Origin: a virus
IMG/VR virus record: IMGVR_UViG_3300009496_000025
Coordinates: 1 to 35,144 of that record
Length of the DNA stretch: 35,144 nt
Direction: 5' to 3' (one strand)
The notes beneath the pieces were generated by a model. That model made no database searches. It was not told the origin of the DNA and saw only the letters and a program-made list of their open reading frames with translations. Made by a program: the position numbers and the translations under genes. Below, one piece after another: positions 16,778 to 23,913 of this stretch (position 1 is its first letter; each line of letters begins with the position of its first letter).

Positions 16778-19700
16778 ATGGAAAATATTAACGCTCTTAC
16801 AGAAGATCCTTTGAAAACTCCAGAAGATGTTCCGCTTACTATTGAGCCTATAGAGACTAAAGAGAAAGAATTCGATACTAGAAGTTTTTTAGATAAACTA
16901 TATGCTGATGCTGCTGAATCTGTTGCTGTAGCAAAAGCTGTGGCTGTTGAAGAAACTCCCACAGATAGACAGATTGCATATGGTATTGCTCAAGAAACTA
17001 CTTTAATTGGTAATGCTCTTAGGTATGGACAAGCTTTAGTTGATTCGTATACCTATGATGCTTCTTTTGCTGATGCGTTAAAAGTGGGAGAATACGAAAG
17101 GCAGACAGGCATAGCTAAAGAGTTTCCTGAGTATAAGTATCTAACTGAAGAAGAAGAATCAATGACAATGTTGGGTGGTAGATTAGGTGTTGCTTTAGTA
17201 GACCCTGCTACTATACTTGTACCGTGGATAAAAATTGCTAAAGCGGGGAAGGTTTCTTCTGTAGCTATAAACGCCTCTATTGCAGCTGTAGATTCTGCTA
17301 CTCGCGATAAGCTTATTCATGGTGAAGTTAATCTTGTTAATTTAGGTGCTAGTACTGTATTAGGGGGTCTTGGTGGTTTAGCATCAGCAGCTATCTATGG
17401 TAAAAAAGGAGCTGACTCTTTAGCAGAAATTGCTGAAGATACAGAAGCTATTGCTAGAGTACCTGTAGTAAGTGATGAAATAACACCTACTATTTTAACA
17501 GAGTCAGAAGTTGTGACTATTGCAGAGTCGGCACAAAATCTCTTCACTCACAGTGATATAATTAAACTTATACCAGAGGTTTCGGCTACAGGTACAAATC
17601 TTACTTTAAGAGCTGAACCTATAAATCAGATGAAAGCTATACTTACTGATATGCGGGCATTACTTAAGGCAGCTGATCGTAAAAAAATAATTTCTTCTTT
17701 ACAAAAAGAAGAGTATAAAAAACTAGAAATATTAACAGATCCTACAAGTAAATTGGCAAAGAGTTCGGAAGAAAAACTGTTAACTGAGGCTGATACTTTA
17801 GCTGCGAGATTAAAAATACTTAGAGAAGCACCTAAAAGACCAACTCCTTCTTATAAAAATGATATTAAAATTCAAATTAAAGCTTTAGAAGATAAAATAG
17901 AAGAGGCTACTACTAAATTATATAGTAATCATATAGATAAAGCCACTGCTTCAGCAGATATGGCAGTTGATATCGCAGAGGATTTAGCAGCCAAAGGTAA
18001 ACTTACTGATAACATATTAGCTGGTTTAATTTCGGAGGCTACTAGACCGCTTATCGGCGGTGTTGGTGGTTTTGCAACAGGAGCTACATTAGGTGATGAC
18101 GACGATGATGCTATGCTGGCAACTCTAGTCGGTCTGGGGGTAGGTGCTGGAGTACTATCTAAAAGATTAAATAAATTAAAAATAACTGGCTTTGATTTAG
18201 AAAATGTTAAAATGACAGTGGCTGAAACTGGTCGCAATTCTTTGCTGGCGACTACAAAAATATTATCTGCTGGTACAACAGCCACTAAGCTAGATGCTTA
18301 TGGAGGCTGGGCAAAGATTATAGGTAATTTATTATTACAAAAACCGGGAGCCGCTACTAATGCCGTAGAAACCACATACGCTTCTGATGTTTCTAAATAC
18401 ATGAATAAAGTTGTTAATGTTTTTGGTGATTCGTATAACAACAAATCTGTTAAAGAAGTAGTTACTGCTGTAACGCGAGGTTGGGTATCAGCCGACTCTT
18501 TAACTGTAGGTTATAAAGGTATAAATAACGGCTTGAAGAAGGGATTAACAGCTGAAGACATTGATGAAGTACGTAGGATAGCCCCTGCTATTACAGCAGA
18601 ACAAAATATACTTAAGCAAAGTATGCGGGATGCCGGTATTAATTTTAGTGACATTGATAACTACGGTATGGCACAGCTTTGGAACTTTAAAAATATTATG
18701 AAAGGAGGTATTGACAAGTTTCAGGAGGATGCTATTCAGGCTTTTACTATACAAGATCAAAATAGGGTAGCGGCTGGTGTGTTAGAAACAATGACAAGCC
18801 CAAAAGCTCTCGAAGAAAAAGCTATAGATTTTGTTAATAAGATACGAGGTATAAAGACAAAAGCTGACGAAGACAGTATAGTTCATAGAGGAGTATTTAA
18901 CAAAGATGGTTCTTTTATTCCTCTTACCGATCATTTTGAAAGGAAGCGGGTAATCACTGATGTAGAAGCTACTAGCTTCATGGCTCAAAAAGGCTGGTTG
19001 ACTCTAGACCCTATTGAAATATCAGCTAAGTATGCTGATAAAAGTATTAAGGTAAGGAACTTTGCTAATGTTTTTGGGGCTAAGGGTGAGCTTATTACTA
19101 GGGCTTTTTCTGATATTGAAAAGACTCTTGGGGGTAAGGGTAAGACGGGTGCAGAGATTGCTTTTAAAAAGAAATATGAGGATCAACTTAAAAGCTCTTT
19201 AAACGCTTTCTGGGGTGTACATGGCTCAGCGGATAAGTACGGTAAGTTAGGTTCTGTAATAGGGGCTACATTCACCACGTTAGCTAATGTTACCTACTTG
19301 CCCAGAGTAGTAGTATCATCTCTTGGTGATTTAATACAGCCAATACAAAATAGTGGTGTATTCAGTGCTATTAAATCTTCTAAATCTATTGTTCCCGGCG
19401 TAAAGAGTTTTGCCTCTAGAGCAGGTTTTCAGTACGACAAATCTTGGGAAAGAGAATTACAGGCTGTACAGACACAAGGAGCTGATCCACTCAGTACTAT
19501 ACACAACAACCTAGCTACTATAAACAAAAGATTTTTCCAAGCGGTATTGCTATCTACACTTACTAAAGCTGCTCGAACATTCGCATATGATGCAGGTATT
19601 TATAGAACTTTTGATATAGCCAAGAAAATTGAAAAGTCTAAAGGTAGAATATCTAAAAGCCTTCAAACAGAAATGAACGGTCTTGGTATAGATAAAGATC

Positions 19701-22219
19701 AGTTGTCGGTTATTTCAAAATTTAAAAATGCAGAAGAAGCTTTTTCTGATGAAAACGCTAATGTCTTTTTAGACATGGCGGGACGTAGAAGTGCTGATAG
19801 AGATGCTATTGTACCTATAGTAGGTAATCGATTACTTTTTACACAGTCTAACGATCCTTTTGTTAAAGCTACTGGTCAGTTCCTGTCTTGGGCGCAGGCG
19901 AAATCAGCACAAAGTAATTACTTAATAGAGCGTTTAGAAGACGGTGATGCAAAGCAGGCTGTTAGAATGTTAACTGGTGCTGTTGTCTACGCAGGTGTAG
20001 GATGGCTTAAAGAGTGGTCAAAGCCTAACTACGATGAGTATAACCCGGACAACTTAGAGCCTGTTAGCGTTAAAGGTATTCAGCGTGGTTTGGCGATATC
20101 AGGTAACTTCTTACCGTGGCAAGTAGATAAAATAGTTAATACTCTTTCAACACCTGATTATAGGCCTGTAACCAGTAATATAGCCCCGGCACTTAATATA
20201 ATTGATGATTTATGGAGAGCAACTAAAAGGGTATCTGAAGATCCAACACGTTTAAAAAACTTACCTGTTATAAATGAGTTAACTAGCTACTACGAAAGAA
20301 TGAATAGGGCTGCTGGTGGTGTGGTAAACGTGCCTCAAGCCCCTAAAGAGCCTGATCAACGTATAGATAAGATGACAGGTCTTCCTTATGATGTTCAAGC
20401 TGGTGATGCTTTTATAGATAACGAAGATCCTTTGAGGCGTCTAGGCTTTAAAGGCGGTGGTGTTGTTATAGATCCTTTGAAGCGTATGGGATTTGGTATA
20501 GGTGGAGCTGTTGTTAAGCTAGGTAAAACAGCCTTAAAATCTTTAGATGACGATGTTATTGCCCCTGTACTTACTGGGCCTTTAAAAACTACTGATGAAC
20601 TTATTGAAGAAGGTAAGAAGCTATCTAACGATGTATTAAATAATCTAGACGAGGCTCTACTAGCTAACAGTGCTTCTAGAACAACGCAAAGAGCTAACAC
20701 AGTAGGTACAGCCACTAAAGCATCTTCTTATTTGGATTCGTTAGGGGCTACAGGGCGGTCTTTGGATTACGGGGCAGGTAAAGGTTTAAATGCACAGACT
20801 AATAAAATAGATGATACTTTTGAGCCTTTCCCTGACGAAAGCTTTATACCTACATTTAAAAATCCTACAGAAGTACCTGAAAATACATATGGCAAAATTA
20901 TAAGTACTAATGTTATTAACGTACTACCACCAGACCTTAGAAAAGAAGCTATTATGAATATAGGTAAAGCTTTAAAAGTTGGTGGCAAGGCTCTAATACA
21001 GACATGGGATGCTGGTGCGGCTAAAAAAGGTATGGCTTCTAAAAAAGCTAAAGTAGTTACAGAAGAGCCTTTAGCTTATACCACATCTACTGGCTCTTAT
21101 CAGAAAGGTTTTACTATAGGCGAGCTTAAAAAGTATGTTGAAGACACATTAGGAAAATCTTTTGAGGTTTCGACTGTCCCTAATAAGCAGGGTATAAGTG
21201 GTGTTTCTGTAGTAATAAGTAAAAATACAGATGATGTTGAGATGTCTTCAAGTTCTTCTGCTATTTTTGGTTTCGGTAAAAAACCGAAGGCTCCTATGGT
21301 TGAAAAGACAGCCGAAGAGGTTGTTGTAGAACCAGTTGCTCCAAGCTTTGAAAAGGTAGCAGATGATTTAGTGCTTAACACAGAAGGTAAATCTTTAGCG
21401 GATGTCACTCGTTACGTTGGCTTTAAGGGTTTAGAGGCTGGTAAAGAAGACTATAAGATAATAGCCGATAAAGTAGCTAATCAATTAAACGCTTTAGAAA
21501 AAGAAGGCTTTTCTTTTGACTATCAAATAGCAAGACTTAAGAGTGGCTCTAGCACAGCATTAGAAAAACCAGCACCTACGGCGTTAGTTCGCGGAGGATC
21601 AGCCGGTGTAGCTAATTTCTCTGGTGTAGATAAAAAGGTATCTGTTTTTATAAATGACATAACCCCTAGAGATTCTTTAGCTAATGGTATGAATCCACAG
21701 ACAATCTTACATGAATCTGTACACGCAGCCACAATGGCTAGTATACGGGTAGGTAACTTAGCATCTCAGAAAGGGACTAAACTACATAAAGATGTACAGG
21801 ATCTATACTCTTTATTCAACTACGTGATTGGTGATTTTAATAAGAAAGCTAAAGATCCTACTAGTTTAAGTGAGTATGAAACTAAGCTTTTCAGGCGTAT
21901 GAATAACTCTATGGCAAATGTAGATGAGATTGTAGCTTGGGGTTTAACTAACCCTGATATGCAGAAGTATTTAGAGACTATTAAATATGGTGATACTAAT
22001 GCTTGGACGGCTTTTGTTCAAAGAATAAGAACCATGTTAGGCATGTCTGCACAGGAAGACACGGCGCTTTCTGAGTTGTTACGGGTTTCTGATGAACTTT
22101 TAAATGCAGATGTAAAGCAAGTAGCTTCTGTTGTGGAAAGCACTACTTCTAAAAGGGTCAAGAATAACGAGGGTGGTTTAGTTTTAAAATCATTAAAGAG
22201 GAAGACTAATAATGTATAA
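16778..22219 (+). CDS. Giant polyvalent virion protein with SAM-methyltransferase-like and HExxH zincin-like domains
   Basis: An 1813-residue protein. The body (to about 1190) has a segment reading VALVDPATILVPWIKIAKAG, then Gly/Ala-rich helices, resembling large internal virion proteins of marine podoviruses. It continues with KMTGLPYDVQAGDAFIDNED (about 1197) and two DPLxRxGF/GG repeats (about 1218 and 1231). A class I methyltransferase-like region follows: DYGAGKG at D1330-G1336 (SAM-binding motif I), EPFPDESF, then STNVINVLPPDLR and ALKVGGKALI. The C-terminal part has ILHESVHAAT (H1645, E1646, H1649) and DEIVAWGL (E1717, possible third zinc ligand). Delivery into the host is inferred from location. 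No T7 gp16-type lysozyme motif is visible. The gene overlaps the endolysin start by 8 bases. Confidence 0.8.
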   Translation: MENINALTEDPLKTPEDVPLTIEPIETKEKEFDTRSFLDKLYADAAESVAVAKAVAVEETPTDRQIAYGIAQETTLIGNALRYGQALVDSYTYDASFADALKVGEYERQTGIAKEFPEYKYLTEEEESMTMLGGRLGVALVDPATILVPWIKIAKAGKVSSVAINASIAAVDSATRDKLIHGEVNLVNLGASTVLGGLGGLASAAIYGKKGADSLAEIAEDTEAIARVPVVSDEITPTILTESEVVTIAESAQNLFTHSDIIKLIPEVSATGTNLTLRAEPINQMKAILTDMRALLKAADRKKIISSLQKEEYKKLEILTDPTSKLAKSSEEKLLTEADTLAARLKILREAPKRPTPSYKNDIKIQIKALEDKIEEATTKLYSNHIDKATASADMAVDIAEDLAAKGKLTDNILAGLISEATRPLIGGVGGFATGATLGDDDDDAMLATLVGLGVGAGVLSKRLNKLKITGFDLENVKMTVAETGRNSLLATTKILSAGTTATKLDAYGGWAKIIGNLLLQKPGAATNAVETTYASDVSKYMNKVVNVFGDSYNNKSVKEVVTAVTRGWVSADSLTVGYKGINNGLKKGLTAEDIDEVRRIAPAITAEQNILKQSMRDAGINFSDIDNYGMAQLWNFKNIMKGGIDKFQEDAIQAFTIQDQNRVAAGVLETMTSPKALEEKAIDFVNKIRGIKTKADEDSIVHRGVFNKDGSFIPLTDHFERKRVITDVEATSFMAQKGWLTLDPIEISAKYADKSIKVRNFANVFGAKGELITRAFSDIEKTLGGKGKTGAEIAFKKKYEDQLKSSLNAFWGVHGSADKYGKLGSVIGATFTTLANVTYLPRVVVSSLGDLIQPIQNSGVFSAIKSSKSIVPGVKSFASRAGFQYDKSWERELQAVQTQGADPLSTIHNNLATINKRFFQAVLLSTLTKAARTFAYDAGIYRTFDIAKKIEKSKGRISKSLQTEMNGLGIDKDQLSVISKFKNAEEAFSDENANVFLDMAGRRSADRDAIVPIVGNRLLFTQSNDPFVKATGQFLSWAQAKSAQSNYLIERLEDGDAKQAVRMLTGAVVYAGVGWLKEWSKPNYDEYNPDNLEPVSVKGIQRGLAISGNFLPWQVDKIVNTLSTPDYRPVTSNIAPALNIIDDLWRATKRVSEDPTRLKNLPVINELTSYYERMNRAAGGVVNVPQAPKEPDQRIDKMTGLPYDVQAGDAFIDNEDPLRRLGFKGGGVVIDPLKRMGFGIGGAVVKLGKTALKSLDDDVIAPVLTGPLKTTDELIEEGKKLSNDVLNNLDEALLANSASRTTQRANTVGTATKASSYLDSLGATGRSLDYGAGKGLNAQTNKIDDTFEPFPDESFIPTFKNPTEVPENTYGKIISTNVINVLPPDLRKEAIMNIGKALKVGGKALIQTWDAGAAKKGMASKKAKVVTEEPLAYTTSTGSYQKGFTIGELKKYVEDTLGKSFEVSTVPNKQGISGVSVVISKNTDDVEMSSSSSAIFGFGKKPKAPMVEKTAEEVVVEPVAPSFEKVADDLVLNTEGKSLADVTRYVGFKGLEAGKEDYKIIADKVANQLNALEKEGFSFDYQIARLKSGSSTALEKPAPTALVRGGSAGVANFSGVDKKVSVFINDITPRDSLANGMNPQTILHESVHAATMASIRVGNLASQKGTKLHKDVQDLYSLFNYVIGDFNKKAKDPTSLSEYETKLFRRMNNSMANVDEIVAWGLTNPDMQKYLETIKYGDTNAWTAFVQRIRTMLGMSAQEDTALSELLRVSDELLNADVKQVASVVESTTSKRVKNNEGGLVLKSLKRKTNNV

Positions 22220-22583
22220 GTATTTTACTGCCGAAGAACTAGCCTGTCAACACTGTGGCGAAGAGGGCATGAACAAAGACTTCATGTCTAAGATAGAGTT
22301 TTTACGTGAAGCTTTGGGCTTTCCTTTTGTTGTTACCTCCGCTTATCGCTGTAAAGATCATCCTATTGAAGCTAAGAAAACAGCAGGGCCGGGCGCTCAC
22401 TCATCAGGCAGGGCAATAGATATTGCTGTCAGAGGGGAACAGGCTCACAAGCTTCTTAAGAAAGCTTTTAGCATGGGTATAGGTGGTATAGGTGTTAATC
22501 AAAAAGGATCTAGTCGCTTCATACACCTAGATGATCTTGATAAGACTGATAATCATACACGCCCTTGGGTATGGAGCTACTAA
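22212..22583 (+). CDS. Endolysin, M15-type peptidase (D-Ala-D-Ala carboxypeptidase fold)
   Basis: A 123-residue enzyme expected to cut peptide cross-links or stems of peptidoglycan at lysis. The zinc site is visible: SSGRAIDIA preceded by GAH (H63 and D70) and RFIHLDD (H105), with TSAYRC upstream as is usual in the Peptidase_M15_3/hedgehog-like group. There is no signal peptide, so it needs a holin. N-terminal CQHCG (C12, C15) with C47 may form an extra metal or disulphide site. The start overlaps the end of the giant gene (ATG at 22212; stop at 22217-22219), so translation is probably coupled. Holin-like genes follow directly, completing a lysis cassette. Length is typical for the family. 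Confidence 0.88.
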   Translation: MYKYFTAEELACQHCGEEGMNKDFMSKIEFLREALGFPFVVTSAYRCKDHPIEAKKTAGPGAHSSGRAIDIAVRGEQAHKLLKKAFSMGIGGIGVNQKGSSRFIHLDDLDKTDNHTRPWVWSY

Positions 22584-22584
22584 T

Positions 22585-22977
22585 ATGGCTCTCTTAGACT
22601 CTCTCATAGGGCCAGTAACAGGCTTATTAGATAAGTTCATTGAGGATAAGGATCAGAAGAGTGCTTTGGCGCATGAAATTGCAACAATGTCACAGAAATA
22701 TGCGCAGGAAAGTGCATTGGCTCAGATAGCAGTGAATAAGATTGAGGCTGCTAGTCCTTCTTTGTTTACATCTGGCTGGCGTCCTGCTATGGGGTGGGTA
22801 TGCGTATTGGGTATGGCAGGTAACTTTCTTGTTATACCTTTTGCAAACTTTATAATAACTCTATCAATGGAGATTCCTATCACAGTACCTTTGATACCTT
22901 TAGATACAATGATGCCTGTACTACTAGGGATGCTTGGTCTTGGTGGGCTTAGGACATTTGAAAAGACAAGGAAATAG
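22585..22977 (+). CDS. Three-TM holin family protein (GTA-type Holin_3TM)
   Basis: The ATG at 22585 is chosen over an upstream in-frame ATG at 22531 because it starts just after the endolysin stop and has a GGAG SD (ATGGAGCTACTAAT). The 130-residue product begins MALLDSLIGPVTGLLDKFIE, has a helical linker (QKYAQESALAQIAV), the family-like SLFTSGWRPAMGWVC, and hydrophobic segments (VLGMAGNFLVIPFANFIITL and MPVLLGMLGLGGL), then a basic tail FEKTRK. This resembles the 3TM holin family (PF11351) known from gene-transfer agents and alphaproteobacterial phages. It should sit in the inner membrane and permit endolysin release or depolarise the membrane. A second holin-like gene lies at 8446. Confidence 0.82.
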   Translation: MALLDSLIGPVTGLLDKFIEDKDQKSALAHEIATMSQKYAQESALAQIAVNKIEAASPSLFTSGWRPAMGWVCVLGMAGNFLVIPFANFIITLSMEIPITVPLIPLDTMMPVLLGMLGLGGLRTFEKTRK

Positions 22978-22978
22978 A

Positions 22979-23137
22979 ATGACAGCTTTGGAGTTTATTA
23001 ACACTGCTTGGCCTGTGGCTGTAGGGTTTGTAACACTGGTCATTGTACTTGCTAAAATGCACAACGATATAGAGACACTGAAAGAAAAAGTGCGTGTTAT
23101 ATTTGAACTATGGAACAAACGAGGAGATGATAAATAA
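22979..23137 (+). CDS. Single-TM protein of the lysis cassette (inner-spanin- or holin-like), 52 aa
   Basis: The start at 22979 (ATGACAGCTTTGGAG), 1 base after the holin stop, is chosen over an earlier in-frame start at 22934 inside the holin gene. The 52-residue product has one hydrophobic segment (WPVAVGFVTLVIVLAKM, about residues 10-26), followed by a charged coiled coil (HNDIETLKEKVRVIFELWNK). This N-in TM plus coiled-coil shape is typical of inner-membrane spanin subunits, though it is short for one and no lipoprotein partner is seen; an accessory holin is an alternative. Its stop overlaps the next start (TAATG at 23135-23139). Confidence 0.7.
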   Translation: MTALEFINTAWPVAVGFVTLVIVLAKMHNDIETLKEKVRVIFELWNKRGDDK

Positions 23138-23421
23138 TGAAGAAAGATCCCAGACTTGATAGGGCAGGTGTGAGTGGTTTTAACAAACCTAAGAGAACTC
23201 CAGACCACCCTAAGAAGAGCCACGTAGTTGTAGCTAAGGAAGGCGATAAGGTCAAGACCATACGCTTCGGAGAACAAGGCGCATCAACAGCAGGTAAACC
23301 TAAAGCAGGTGAGTCTGAGGCGATGAAGAAGAAGAGAGCATCTTTTAAAGCTCGTCACGGTGAGAATATTAAGAAGGGTAAGATGTCAGCAGCTTACTGG
23401 GCTGACAGGGAGAAGTGGTAA
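23137..23421 (+). CDS. Small basic conserved phage protein, 94 aa
   Basis: A 94-residue Lys/Arg-rich protein (MKKDPRLDRAGVSGFNKPKR, then KSHVVVAKEGDKVKTIRFGE, KKRASFKARHGENI, KMSAAYWADREKW). I recognise this as a conserved protein of many marine and cyanophages (DUF6321-like, from memory) without known function. It often carries AGV-GxNKPKRTP and FKARH-KGKMSAAYWA signatures. It is highly basic, so it could bind nucleic acid. The start overlaps the previous stop (TAATG). It is the last well-supported gene of the plus-strand operon and ends about 40 bases before the convergent minus-strand genes. Confidence 0.8.
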   Translation: MKKDPRLDRAGVSGFNKPKRTPDHPKKSHVVVAKEGDKVKTIRFGEQGASTAGKPKAGESEAMKKKRASFKARHGENIKKGKMSAAYWADREKW

Positions 23422-23537
23422 TGCGAGTCCCAAGCTATCTCGCTTTATGGGGCAGTCCTTATTACTTAACTGCTTTTAAATCTACACGTTGTGACTTACT
23501 AATCTTCTCCGACAATTCTATTATATATGAAGAATGA
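23421..23537 (+). CDS. Possible short ORF, 38 aa, overlapping the convergent gene
   Basis: An ATG overlaps the previous stop (TAATG) and reads 38 codons (MRVPSYLALWGSPYYLTAFK and so on). It overlaps the minus-strand gene at 23462 by 76 bases in the opposite direction. The first ~19 residues look protein-like while the rest may simply be read-through of antisense sequence. It could be the remnant of a longer gene. Weak call. Confidence 0.28.
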   Translation: MRVPSYLALWGSPYYLTAFKSTRCDLLIFSDNSIIYEE

Positions 23538-23683
23538 TTCTCCATTAATTTTAGAATTGTAGGTAGAGTAGCTTTCTCTGCTTGTGCATTTGATAGATAC
23601 CCTATTGCGTCTACGTTTAATCTTAACACAGTAACAATAGGTAGTTCTATATTCTGAGTTACGTATATATCTTCTGTTATCAT
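23462..23683 (-). CDS. Hypothetical protein, 73 aa
   Basis: The last gene of the minus-strand operon. Its 73 residues (MITEDIYVTQNIELPIVTVL, then NVDAIGYLSNAQAEKATLPT) include a possible two-helix C-terminal half (ILKLMENHSSYIIELSEKIS). There is no known motif or membrane span. ATG at 23683 overlaps the stop of the upstream gene as ATGA, so it is probably coupled. It lies downstream of the RNR gene and could be a nucleotide-metabolism or host-takeover factor; the sequence gives no more. Confidence 0.68.
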   Translation of the reverse strand: MITEDIYVTQNIELPIVTVLRLNVDAIGYLSNAQAEKATLPTILKLMENHSSYIIELSEKISKSQRVDLKAVK

Positions 23684-23913
23684 TGTAAGGCCGCCAGTTC
23701 GTTTTCAAGATAGTTATGGAGTTTAGTAAATTTGATGCGACTCTCTCTTACAATCTTCCTGATGAGAAACGCATCTTCGTCCTTGAATATACTACTTATT
23801 TCATCGTAAGGCAACCCAGAAATTTCTGTTACTAGGTTACCTCTCGAATCAATTAGTATTCTAAATGATGCTAGATTAGCTTCAGATTTCACACATACCG
23901 CCAACACAAGCAA
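23680..23913 (-). CDS. Hypothetical protein, about 70-77 aa, overlapping the RNR end
   Basis: An open frame in -1/+1 relation to the RNR 3' end. The upstream-most start (TTG at 23913) and alternatives GTG 23907, TTG 23904 and GTG 23892 all lie inside the RNR gene; no ATG is available near. The body SEANLASFRILIDSRGNLVT followed by LPYDEISSIFKDEDAF reads like a real soluble protein. The end overlaps the next gene as ATGA. Overlap and position suggest coupling to RNR translation. Function unknown; start uncertain. Confidence 0.6.
   Translation of the reverse strand: MLVLAVCVKSEANLASFRILIDSRGNLVTEISGLPYDEISSIFKDEDAFLIRKIVRESRIKFTKLHNYLENELAALQ

Noticed and set aside
16778-22219. A T7 gp16-type lytic transglycosylase in the giant protein
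   Set aside because: I could not find the catalytic Glu context (ESxF/GLMQ-type motifs) anywhere in the N-terminal body.
22531-22977. 148-residue version of the 3TM holin starting within the endolysin
   Set aside because: Start at 22585 has a better SD and falls just after the endolysin stop; the extra 18 residues read as antigenic noise of the other frame.
23423-23443. GCGAG/CTCGC hairpin as a bidirectional terminator
   Set aside because: Only five base pairs, an 11-base loop and no adjacent T-run on either strand.
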